A DNA stretch of 16,889 nucleotides from the NCBI GenBank assembly GCA_020028375.1, contig JAHZNX010000013.1, positions 1-16,889 of the forward strand, in the 5' to 3' direction. A model generated the notes under the pieces. That model was not told the DNA's origin. It saw only the letters and a list, made by a program, of their open reading frames with translations, and searched no databases. Positions 8,087 to 14,910 of the stretch are shown here, piece by piece. Position 1 is the stretch's first letter, and the number at the start of each line of letters is the position of its first letter. The stretch comes from Betaproteobacteria bacterium. Lineage in GTDB: Bacteria; Pseudomonadota; Gammaproteobacteria; Burkholderiales; SG8-41. The position numbers and the translations under genes were made by a program.

Positions 8087-8584
8087 GTGAGCCCTGCTGG
8101 CCCCGCGCCCTCATTCGAATCGAAGATTTGCCCGCCCCACGCGCTGGCGGAGCGTCTGAAATTGCTCAGGCGGCCGCTGGTCTTCACCAACGGCGTATTC
8201 GACATCCTGCACCGGGGGCACGTCACCTATCTCGCGCAGGCGCGCGCGCTGGGAGCAAGCCTGCTGGTCGCCGTAAATTCCGACGCCTCGGCGAGAAAGC
8301 TGGGCAAGGGCGCGGGGCGGCCGGTCAACGCGCTCGAGGACCGCGTCGCGCTCGTGGCGGCGCTCGAAGCGGTGACGCTCGTCACCTGGTTCGGGGAGGA
8401 GACGCCGCTCGGTCTGATCATCGCCGTGAGGCCCGACGTGCTGGTAAAGGGCGGCGACTGGAAACCCGAAGCGATCGTCGGCGCGAAGGAAGTGGCGGGC
8501 TGGGGCGGCGCCGTGCGCTCCCTGCCGTTCGCGCACGAACGCTCCACGAGCTCCCTGATCGAGCGCATCCGCCGCGAACGCTAG
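8087..8584 (+). CDS. rfaE2: D-glycero-beta-D-manno-heptose 1-phosphate adenylyltransferase
   Basis: This 165-residue cytidylyltransferase-like protein corresponds to the C-terminal half of E. coli HldE and activates heptose-1-phosphate with ATP to make ADP-heptose for LPS. Motifs are FTNGVFDILHRGHVTYL with the nucleotide-binding HxGH (His42-His45), VNSDASARKLGKG (63-74), RPVNALEDR, and PDVLVKGGDW (116-125). A stand-alone version, separate from the kinase half, is common in betaproteobacteria. It starts at GTG 8087; GAGG ends only one base upstream, so the ribosome binding site is poorly spaced, but no better start lies before the core. The 135-base gap after dolP shows no clear promoter or terminator. 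Its TAG stop shares CTAG with the convergent SPOR gene. Confidence 0.95.
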   Translation: MSPAGPAPSFESKICPPHALAERLKLLRRPLVFTNGVFDILHRGHVTYLAQARALGASLLVAVNSDASARKLGKGAGRPVNALEDRVALVAALEAVTLVTWFGEETPLGLIIAVRPDVLVKGGDWKPEAIVGAKEVAGWGGAVRSLPFAHERSTSSLIERIRRER

Positions 8585-9285
8585 CTCGCCGGCTGCGCCG
8601 GCGGGCACGGCACGGCCCTGATGTCGCTCTCCGGGAAGTCCTGCTGGATGAACGTCAACTGGGCGATCGCCGCCTCGCTCGGCTCGCGTACGTAGAACGC
8701 GACCTGCTTGAGGAAATTCTCGCGCCGCGCCACGATCGCGGAGCGCACCCCGCGCTGCTTCAACCTGGCGAGAAAAGCCTGCGCCGCCTCCTCGGAGCGG
8801 AAGATGCCGAGCGAAATCGCGTAGCGCCACTGGCCCGCGTCCTGCACGACGAAAAATTCCGTCACGCCGAGATCCCTCAACTCCCGGACCTTGCGGTCTG
8901 CGTCGCTCTTCGTCTTGAGCGGCGGTATGTGCACCCAGTAGCCGCCCGCATCGATCACCACGCGCTCGATCTGTCCCGGCGCAAGCTGCAGCTCGGCAAG
9001 CGCGAGCTCCGCTTTCGCGGCGCCGGGGCCGGCAAAGTTGCCCCACTCCAGGCACGCTGCCGGCACGGCAGAGGCGGTCTTCGGCGGCGCGGACGCGGTG
9101 GCCTTCCTCGGAGTTCGCGGCTTGCCGGCCGGCGCCCGCTCCGCCGCATTGATGAGCCTGATCCTCTCCGCCGCCACCTGCAGCTGCGGGATCCGGCTTT
9201 CGGGCCCGGCGCCTTCGAGCGCGATGCGCCCGTAGGCGAAGAACGCCAGGTTGGCGAGCACCAGCAGGAGGAAGAACGCTCTCAT
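8581..9285 (-). CDS. SPOR domain-containing membrane-anchored protein
   Basis: The 234-residue product has one N-terminal membrane segment (about 3-18) with almost no cytoplasmic tail, a low-complexity Pro/Ala/Lys region (about 50-77), and a SPOR-like domain at about 113-187 (GYWVHIPPLKTKSDADRKVRELRDLGV, then RYAISLGIFRSEEAAQAFLARLKQRGV). SPOR domains bind denuded septal peptidoglycan, so a periplasmic role at or near the division site is likely, though the exact function is unknown. It is the third gene of birA-coaX-SPOR, an arrangement common in betaproteobacteria, and its ATG overlaps the coaX stop as ATGA. Two cysteines (about 78 and 227) are in the periplasmic part. Confidence 0.85.
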   Translation of the reverse strand: MRAFFLLLVLANLAFFAYGRIALEGAGPESRIPQLQVAAERIRLINAAERAPAGKPRTPRKATASAPPKTASAVPAACLEWGNFAGPGAAKAELALAELQLAPGQIERVVIDAGGYWVHIPPLKTKSDADRKVRELRDLGVTEFFVVQDAGQWRYAISLGIFRSEEAAQAFLARLKQRGVRSAIVARRENFLKQVAFYVREPSEAAIAQLTFIQQDFPESDIRAVPCPPAQPAS

Positions 9286-10049
9286 TTCCTGGCAAGCGGT
9301 GAGGATCGAGGGCTGGCGGCTGACGGGTCTAGGGCAATGTGCACCAGGCCCTCGAGCACGAGATTATCCACCACCTCGACCGCCTCGTTAAGCTGCGGCG
9401 CGATCGCTTGCGCCGCCCCGCCCGAGAGCAGCGTCAGCGGCGCGGCTTCGCCCGCCTGCCGCATGAAGCGCACCATGCGCTCGATCGCGCCGGCGAGCGC
9501 GTTGACCACTCCGCTTTCGATTGCGTCCGCCGTGCATGACGGGAAAAACGCGAAGCGCCCCGGCCGCGGCCGCAGGCCGGCGGTGTTTCGCGCCAGCGCC
9601 TCGCGCATCAGGTCCGCCCCCGCGACAATCATGCCGCCGAGATACACACCACCGCGGTCGAGCGCGTCGACCGTGACCGTGGTGCCCGCATTGACCACCA
9701 CGCACGGGCCGCGCTGGAGGTTCCACGCGCCGATCAGCGCCGCCCAGCGGTCCGCCCCGAGCTGGCGCGGGTTGGCGTAGCTGTTCCTCACGCCGCACTG
9801 CGCGGCCGCGCTGCTGATGAAACGGAGGGGGCGCCGGAAGCGTCGCGCAGCGGCGGCAAGGACGCGCGCGACCCGCGCCCCGGCAACATTGGCGGCGATG
9901 ACGGCGTCCGGACGCTCGAACCCGGCCCACGCGCGGACAAGCCGGCTCGCCCGGCCAGTCGGCACCCAGCCCTGCGCCCGCCATGAGCCGTCCTCGTGCA
10001 CGCCCCACTTGATGCGCGAATTTCCGGCGTCTATCGCGAGGATGCGCAT
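9282..10049 (-). CDS. coaX: Type III pantothenate kinase (CoaX)
   Basis: CoaX phosphorylates pantothenate in the first step of coenzyme A synthesis; the type III enzyme is not feedback-inhibited by CoA and needs a monovalent cation. The 255-residue product shows the ASKHA-fold phosphate-1 motif IDAGNSRIKWG (6-16), GADRWAALIGAW (98-109), the phosphate-2 segment VVNAGTTVTVDALD (118-131), and YLGGMIVAGADLMREAL. It follows birA with an 87-base gap that is filled by heptamer repeats (10060-10139), and no Shine-Dalgarno sequence is evident just before its ATG. It overlaps the SPOR gene by ATGA. The birA-coaX pairing is frequent and sometimes fused in other bacteria. Confidence 0.95.
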   Translation of the reverse strand: MRILAIDAGNSRIKWGVHEDGSWRAQGWVPTGRASRLVRAWAGFERPDAVIAANVAGARVARVLAAAARRFRRPLRFISSAAAQCGVRNSYANPRQLGADRWAALIGAWNLQRGPCVVVNAGTTVTVDALDRGGVYLGGMIVAGADLMREALARNTAGLRPRPGRFAFFPSCTADAIESGVVNALAGAIERMVRFMRQAGEAAPLTLLSGGAAQAIAPQLNEAVEVVDNLVLEGLVHIALDPSAASPRSSPLARK

Positions 10050-10059
10050 GCGCCAATAG

Positions 10060-10087
10060 TAATGGGTAATGGGTAATGGGTAATGGG
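10060..10087 (+). repeat. Heptamer tandem array, four perfect TAATGGG units
   Basis: Four exact head-to-tail copies of TAATGGG lie 11 bases upstream of the coaX ATG. On the coaX-sense strand each unit reads CCCATTA. They form one arm of an imperfect inverted repeat with 10112-10139. Confidence 0.95.
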
Positions 10088-10111
10088 CAAACAGCCTGAT
10101 TATTGGTCTTG

Positions 10112-10139
10112 CTCATCACTCATTACTCATTACTCATCA
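10112..10139 (+). repeat. Heptamer tandem array, four CTCATYA units
   Basis: Units read CTCATCA, CTCATTA, CTCATTA, CTCATCA. The last unit contains the birA TGA stop (10137-10139), followed in frame by a second TGA. CTCATTA differs at one base from CCCATTA, the reverse complement of the other array, so the two 28-base arrays can pair across a 24-base loop (10088-10111). Confidence 0.95.
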
Positions 10140-11117
10140 CCGCCCTTGGGGGCGTAGCGTGACCTCGCCGCTGTGAAAGCGCTGCGTGCCCGCAGCCGTC
10201 TCGAGCAGCAACGCGCCGTCTTCGGCCACCCCGCGCGCGCGGCCGCTGCGGCGCGCGCCGCCGGGCAGCGTGAGCGTCACGCGCTTGCCCTGCTGGGCGT
10301 GCAGTTGCTGCCATTCTTCGCGCAACGGCGCGAATCCGTCCCGGCCGAACGCCTCCAGCATGCGGTCGAGCTCGATCAGCACGCCAGCGAGCAGCCGGTT
10401 GCGGTCGGGCGCGGCCCCCGTTGCGGACTCGAGGTCAGTCGCGGCCTGCCCGATCCGGGCGCGCGTTGCGTCCGACAGGCGCACGTTGATGCCGACGCCG
10501 ATCACCACCGCGGTCGGACCCAGCGCGTCGCCCTGCAGCTCGGCGAGGATCCCCGCGAGCTTGCCGCCGCGCCAGAGTACGTCATTGGGCCACTTGAGTG
10601 CGACTCCGTCCGCCCCGGTCGACTCGAGCGCGCGGGCAAGCGCCACGCCGACCGCAAGCGTGAGTCCCGAGAGCGCGGCCGCGCCGCGCGCGGAGCGCCA
10701 CAGCAGCGAGAAGGTGAGCGCCTCGCCCACGCCCGCGTGCCAGGCACGGCCGAGCCGGCCGCGGCCCGCCGCCTGCCATTCCGCCGCGATCACCGTGCCG
10801 CCGGGCGCCCCCCTTGCCGCGCGTTCGGCGAGCGCGGTGTTGGTGGAATCGACGGTGTCGCGAATGTCGAGCGCGAAGCGCCCGGCGCTCGCGCCGAGCC
10901 CGCGCTCGATGGCGGCGCGATCGAGCAGCGTGACCGGGTACTGCAGCCGGTAGCCGCGGCCTTGCACCTTGTAGACTTCGATGCCCGTCGCCTCCAGGTC
11001 GCGGACCGCGTTCCACACGCTCGCGCGCGACACCTCGAGGCTGCGCGCCAGCGCCTCGCCGGAGTGGAAGCCGCCGTCGGCGAGCCGTGCGAGCACGCCT
11101 GCGGTGAGGGGTTTCAT
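10137..11117 (-). CDS. birA: Biotin--[acetyl-CoA-carboxylase] ligase / repressor BirA
   Basis: BirA activates biotin with ATP and attaches it to the biotin carboxyl carrier protein; versions with an N-terminal helix-turn-helix also act as regulators. The 326-residue product has a winged HTH (about 1-60: SGEALARSLEVSRASVWNAVRDLEATG), the biotin/ATP loop GRGRLGR (118-124), KWPNDVLW (175-182), GKLAGILAE, and GVGINV, then a small C-terminal beta domain. Length is close to the 321 residues of E. coli BirA. I chose the ATG at 11117, which gives MKPLTAGVLARLADGGFHSGE; an earlier ATG at 11297 would add 60 residues running through glnS. No biotin gene is nearby, so any repressor target lies elsewhere. 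It diverges from glnS across 55 bases. Confidence 0.95.
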   Translation of the reverse strand: MKPLTAGVLARLADGGFHSGEALARSLEVSRASVWNAVRDLEATGIEVYKVQGRGYRLQYPVTLLDRAAIERGLGASAGRFALDIRDTVDSTNTALAERAARGAPGGTVIAAEWQAAGRGRLGRAWHAGVGEALTFSLLWRSARGAAALSGLTLAVGVALARALESTGADGVALKWPNDVLWRGGKLAGILAELQGDALGPTAVVIGVGINVRLSDATRARIGQAATDLESATGAAPDRNRLLAGVLIELDRMLEAFGRDGFAPLREEWQQLHAQQGKRVTLTLPGGARRSGRARGVAEDGALLLETAAGTQRFHSGEVTLRPQGR

Positions 11118-11125
11118 GGGAGACG

Positions 11126-11167
11126 TATAGAATAGCCGACGCCGCCCGAGGGCGCTCGGATAAAATA
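11126..11167. promoter_or_regulatory. Divergent birA/glnS promoter region with two AT patches
   Basis: Only 55 bases separate the two start codons. TAGAAT (11128-11133, plus) could be the -10 of glnS with a leader of about 33 bases. TATTTT (minus strand, 11162-11167) could be the -10 of birA with a leader of about 35 bases. A TAAAAT at 11161-11166 on the plus strand would instead put the glnS start at its ATG. Between them is a small hairpin CCGAG-GGCG-CTCGG (11146-11159). No strong -35 is seen for either. Confidence 0.4.
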
Positions 11168-11172
11168 AGCGC

Positions 11173-12951
11173 ATGTCCGACGCCGTGAAGCGGAAGAAGC
11201 AAGTCCCGCAATCGCCCTCCGCCTCCAACTTCATCCGCGCCGCGATTGAAGCCGATCTCGCGGGCGGAAAGTACGCGGCGCGCCGGTGGGGCGGCAAGCC
11301 CGGTCCCGCGCAGGTGCACGTGAGCGGGCCGCCCGATCCGGCGCGGATCCGAACGCGCTTTCCGCCCGAGCCAAACGGCTACCTCCATATCGGCCATGCG
11401 AAATCCATCTGTCTCAACTTCGGGCTCGCGCTCGAGTACGGCGGCGCCTGCCACCTGCGCTTCGACGATACCAACCCGGAAAAGGAGGAGCAGGAGTACG
11501 TCGACTCCATCATCGGCGGCGTGAAGTGGCTCGGCTTCGACTGGGGACCGCACCTCTACTACGCCAGCGATTATTTCGACTTCATGTACCGCGCGGCCGA
11601 GCACCTGATCGAGACCGGCCATGCCTACGTGGACAGCATCAGCGCCGAGCAGATGCGCGCGCTGCGGGGCACGCTGACCGAGCCCGGCCGGAACAGCCCG
11701 TACCGCGACCGCGCGCCGGCGGAGAACCTCACGCTCTTTCGGCAGATGCGTGACGGCAGGTTCACGGAAGGCGAGCACGTGCTGCGGGCGAAGATCGACA
11801 TGGCGTCGCCCAATATCAACCTGCGGGATCCCGCGATCTACCGCATCCGGAAAGCCTCGCACCACCGGACCGGCGACACGTGGTGCGTCTATCCCATGTA
11901 CACCTACGCGCACCCGATCGAGGACGCCCTGGAGAACATCACGCACTCGCTGTGCACGCTGGAATTCGAGGACCAGCGCCCGTTCTACGACTGGCTGCTC
12001 GAGCGGCTCGCCGCGGGCGGGCTCCTCCAGCGGCCGCTGCCGCAGCAGATCGAGTTCGCGCGGCTGAACCTCACCTATGTCGTGCTCTCCAAGCGCCGTC
12101 TGATCCAGTTGGTCGAGGGCAGGCACGTCGCGGGCTGGGACGACCCGCGTATGCCTACTCTCGCCGGCGCGCGCCGGCGCGGCTACACGCCGGAGGGTTT
12201 CCGCCGCTTCGCCGAGCGCATCGGCGTCGCCAAGGCCGACTCGTGGATCGACTACGCGGTCCTCGAGGACTGCATGCGCGAGCACCTGAACGAGGTCGCC
12301 CCGCGCCGCGTCGCCGTGCTCGATCCGGTCCGGCTCGTCATCGACAACTACCCCGCGGAGCGCAGCGAGGACTGCCACCCGCCCAACCATCCCCAGAAGC
12401 CCGAGCTCGGCACCCGGGCTGTCCCGTTTTCGCGCGAGCTCTGGATCGAACGCGAAGACGTCATGGACGTGCCGCCCAAGGGCTACTTCCGGCTCTTTCC
12501 CGGCAACGAGGTGCGGCTGCGCTACGCGTATTTGGTCAGGTGCGTCCGCGTGGAGAAAGACGCGGCGGGCAGAATCACGGCCGTGCACTGCACCTACGAC
12601 CCCGGGACGAAGTCGGGCACGCCCGGCGCGGAGAGCCGCAAAGTGAAGGGCAACATCCACTGGGTCTCGGCGCGGCACGCCTGCCGCGGCGACGTGCGGC
12701 TCTACGACCGCCTGTTCCGGGTGCCCCAACCGGGCACGGAACGCGATTTCCTCGAGGACATCAATCCCGGCTCCGTGCGGACCGTCGCCGCCGAGCTCGA
12801 GCCGGCGTTGAGGGACGCTGCGCCCAGCGAGCGCTTCCAATTCGAGCGGCACGGCTATTTTGTCGCGGACTTGAAGGATTCGAGACCCGGCGCGCCGGTA
12901 TTCAACCGGGCCGTGACGCTGCGGGATTCCTGGGCGAAAGACGGCAGGTAG
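11173..12951 (+). CDS. glnS: Glutaminyl-tRNA synthetase
   Basis: GlnRS charges tRNA-Gln with glutamine. The 592-residue product has the class I signature PEPNGYLHIGHAKSI with HIGH at 72-75, FDDTNPEKEEQEYV (97-110), GDTWCVYPMYTYAHPIEDA in the active site, and the KMSKS equivalent VLSKR (304-308). WDDPRMPTLAGARRRGYTPE and the C-terminal beta-barrel anticodon-binding part with YDRLFRVP follow. An N-terminal tail rich in Lys (residues 1-15) precedes SNFIRAAIEADL. Length fits GlnRS better than GluRS, and the LSKR form and lineage-specific insertions agree. It lies alone between the divergent birA and the next gene. No clear Shine-Dalgarno sequence precedes its ATG. Confidence 0.97.
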   Translation: MSDAVKRKKQVPQSPSASNFIRAAIEADLAGGKYAARRWGGKPGPAQVHVSGPPDPARIRTRFPPEPNGYLHIGHAKSICLNFGLALEYGGACHLRFDDTNPEKEEQEYVDSIIGGVKWLGFDWGPHLYYASDYFDFMYRAAEHLIETGHAYVDSISAEQMRALRGTLTEPGRNSPYRDRAPAENLTLFRQMRDGRFTEGEHVLRAKIDMASPNINLRDPAIYRIRKASHHRTGDTWCVYPMYTYAHPIEDALENITHSLCTLEFEDQRPFYDWLLERLAAGGLLQRPLPQQIEFARLNLTYVVLSKRRLIQLVEGRHVAGWDDPRMPTLAGARRRGYTPEGFRRFAERIGVAKADSWIDYAVLEDCMREHLNEVAPRRVAVLDPVRLVIDNYPAERSEDCHPPNHPQKPELGTRAVPFSRELWIEREDVMDVPPKGYFRLFPGNEVRLRYAYLVRCVRVEKDAAGRITAVHCTYDPGTKSGTPGAESRKVKGNIHWVSARHACRGDVRLYDRLFRVPQPGTERDFLEDINPGSVRTVAAELEPALRDAAPSERFQFERHGYFVADLKDSRPGAPVFNRAVTLRDSWAKDGR

Positions 12952-12954
12952 CGG

Positions 12955-12983
12955 TGTCCTTCCCCGAAAGCGGGTGGCGGACA
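12955..12983 (+). other. Interrupted hairpin after glnS
   Basis: TGTCC and GGACA form an outer 5-bp stem and CCCG-AAAG-CGGG an inner 4-bp stem, starting 4 bases past the glnS stop. No U tract follows, so it may stabilise the glnS 3' end rather than terminate transcription, or be chance. Confidence 0.3.
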
Positions 12984-13018
12984 TACCATAAGCAACCGCG
13001 CTGAAGAGGCGAATCGAC

Positions 13019-13687
13019 ATGACGCAAGGATTTAGAAACCTCGTGACCGCCGTGCTCGTGCTCGCAGTGGCGGCGGTCGGCTACTTGGCCTACGGCACCT
13101 ACCGGAAAAGCGAGGCGGGCAATGAGGGCATCGCACTCGCAGGGGATACGGCCCGCCGACTGCAAGAGGCGCTGGGCGCGGATCCGGGCCGGGCGTCGGC
13201 AGAAACCGTGCAGGCGATGGGCGAACATGCGGCTGCGGCAAGCCGCAATCTCGACGCCATGAGGCGCCGCAATGCCGCCGGCAAACCGGAGCTGATGGAT
13301 GCACTGGACGATTTCGTCCTCACCGGCCGGGAAATCCTGGTCAGGCAGGATGCAAGCCACCGGTTCCGGCGGCAGTTCCTCGCGAGCTCGCAGGCGCTGC
13401 GCCAGCACATGCGCGCGGACAATCGCACCGGGGCCTGGGTGCGGGAGGCGGTGCAGCGCAAGGAGCGCGTCGAAAAGGACTACCGCGACTACGCGGGCGC
13501 GGCCGAAGCTCTCGACAAGCTGCTCGAGTCGTTCCCGGCCTCGGTCGCCAGGCTCGCCTCCCGCTTGAAAGCCGCGCCGCTCGTGGACGACAAATTCATC
13601 GCCGAGGCCCGCAAGCGCTCCAACGCGGCGCTCAAGCAGGCGACCGACGAGATGGAAAGAATCAGGCGGATCGCCGTGCCGCGTTAG
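13019..13687 (+). CDS. Uncharacterised membrane-anchored helical protein
   Basis: I do not recognise this 222-residue protein. It has one hydrophobic segment at about residues 8-26 after a short tail containing Arg, then a long region (about 30-215) that looks almost entirely helical and is rich in Ala, Arg, Glu, Asp and Gln, with no second membrane segment and no cysteine. The pattern suggests an inner-membrane-anchored periplasmic helical bundle, loosely like the sensor bundles of chemoreceptors, but there is no signalling domain. The start is supported by GAAGAGG (13003-13009) 9 bases before the ATG. It lies between glnS and the MetE-like gene, all on the plus strand, with a 40-base gap to the latter, so the two may be cotranscribed. 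Coding is supported by the good ribosome binding site and the coherent membrane anchor. Confidence 0.75.
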   Translation: MTQGFRNLVTAVLVLAVAAVGYLAYGTYRKSEAGNEGIALAGDTARRLQEALGADPGRASAETVQAMGEHAAAASRNLDAMRRRNAAGKPELMDALDDFVLTGREILVRQDASHRFRRQFLASSQALRQHMRADNRTGAWVREAVQRKERVEKDYRDYAGAAEALDKLLESFPASVARLASRLKAAPLVDDKFIAEARKRSNAALKQATDEMERIRRIAVPR

Positions 13688-13727
13688 AGCTCGAGTTCGT
13701 CGCTCGTCACTCGAGAACGGAGCACTC

Positions 13728-14900
13728 ATGTACAAGGCGACCGCCAACCTCGTCCTGCCGACCACCATCATCGGCTCCCTGCCGCGCCCCGCGTGGTACA
13801 CCGTGAACCTGGGGAACAAGTCGTTCCTGGAGGCCATGGTCAACTCGCGCTTCCGCGAGCAGTACACCGACGCGCTCTCCGTCTACCTGCGCGACCAGGA
13901 GACCGCGGGCCTCGACATTTGCACCGACGGCGACTGCCGCTTCGATGAGGAGGTCGGCGGCCAGAGCTGGACCTCCTATCCGCCGAAGCACATGTCGGGA
14001 TTCGACAGCGACACCGTGGCGCTGCCGGGCAGCGGGGGCGGCACGGCGTTTCCGCGCGGGCACATCCTCCACGATTACGTGGAGGCGAAGATCTTCCCGA
14101 GCATCGTCGGGCCGGTGGGGCGCGGCAAGCTCCAGTACGTGGAGCTGTGGAAGGCCGCGCAACGCCTCACCAGGAAGCCCGTCAAGTTCGGCACCATCAC
14201 GCCCGAGCTGCTGGCGTTCGCGGTCGGCGACAAGCACTACAAGAGCGTTGCCGACCGGATCATGGCGCTGTCCGACGCCTTCAACGCGGAGCTGCACGCG
14301 CTGGCGGATGCCGGCTGCCCGGTGATCCAGATGGAGGAGCCGCAGATCCATCTGGTCGCGGTGCGCGGGCTCATGGACGACGTCATCAATCCCCAGTTCA
14401 TGCTCAAGGTGTTCAACAACACGGTGCGGGGGCTGCGCAAGAAGACGGAGGTGTGGTGCCACTCGTGCTGGGGCAATCCCTCGCAGCAGCGGATGTTCGC
14501 CAAGGTGCAGAGCTACGCGCCCGCGCTCGAGGTGATGAGCCAGGTGGACGCGGATGTGATCACGTTCGAGACCTGCAGCTCCGGCGGCATTGATCTCCCG
14601 GCAATCGGTAAGCACATCAAGCAGCAGAAGGTTGGCATCGGCGTCATCGATCACCACACCCTGCAGGTCGAGCGGCCCGAAGAGGTGGCCGCCCTGATCC
14701 GCCGCGCGCTGGAACACATCCCGGCCGAGCGGCTCGTCATCTGCTCCGACTGCGGCATGGGGCGCGAGGGCATGAGCCGCCGCCACGCGCAGTACAAGAT
14801 GGTGTCGCTCGTCCTCGGCACGAACATGGTGCGCAAGGACCTCGGCCTGCCGGAGGCGCAGTGCCTTGCCGCCGACCGGCGCTACTCGCTCGTCACCTGA
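13728..14900 (+). CDS. MetE catalytic-domain (core-type cobalamin-independent methionine synthase) family protein
   Basis: The 390-residue product corresponds to the C-terminal catalytic half of MetE, the zinc enzyme that methylates homocysteine; the N-terminal half of the 750-residue E. coli enzyme is missing. It starts with PTTIIGSLPRPAW, the homocysteine-site IGS motif. The zinc ligands line up as His245 and Cys247 (CHSCWGN), Glu281 (DADVITFETCSSGG) and Cys342 (CSDCGMGREG). MetE's DEPA loop is EEPQ here (Glu203-Glu204). It has a strong ribosome binding site (GGAG 13719-13722). The known core forms use methyl donors other than polyglutamyl folate or need a partner; relatives include other zinc thiol alkyltransferases. 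With no methionine genes nearby, the substrate is open. It converges on the class II aldolase gene with a 10-base gap. Confidence 0.82.
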   Translation: MYKATANLVLPTTIIGSLPRPAWYTVNLGNKSFLEAMVNSRFREQYTDALSVYLRDQETAGLDICTDGDCRFDEEVGGQSWTSYPPKHMSGFDSDTVALPGSGGGTAFPRGHILHDYVEAKIFPSIVGPVGRGKLQYVELWKAAQRLTRKPVKFGTITPELLAFAVGDKHYKSVADRIMALSDAFNAELHALADAGCPVIQMEEPQIHLVAVRGLMDDVINPQFMLKVFNNTVRGLRKKTEVWCHSCWGNPSQQRMFAKVQSYAPALEVMSQVDADVITFETCSSGGIDLPAIGKHIKQQKVGIGVIDHHTLQVERPEEVAALIRRALEHIPAERLVICSDCGMGREGMSRRHAQYKMVSLVLGTNMVRKDLGLPEAQCLAADRRYSLVT

Positions 14901-14910
14901 TGAGTACGCC

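Noticed and set aside
10055..10139. CRISPR-like array or coding phase-variation tract
   Set aside because: Repeats are 7 bases with no spacers, and apart from the birA stop codon they lie outside coding sequence, so neither CRISPR nor frame switching of a protein fits.
10582..13020. Open reading frame of about 812 codons on the minus strand
   Set aside because: It runs antisense to glnS and through the birA start. It is a by-product of GC-rich codon use; glnS and birA have full motif support.
13687..13727. Two CTCGAG palindromes before the MetE-like gene as an operator
   Set aside because: The hexamers are short and GC-rich, and the sequence between them shows no further symmetry; chance is likely.
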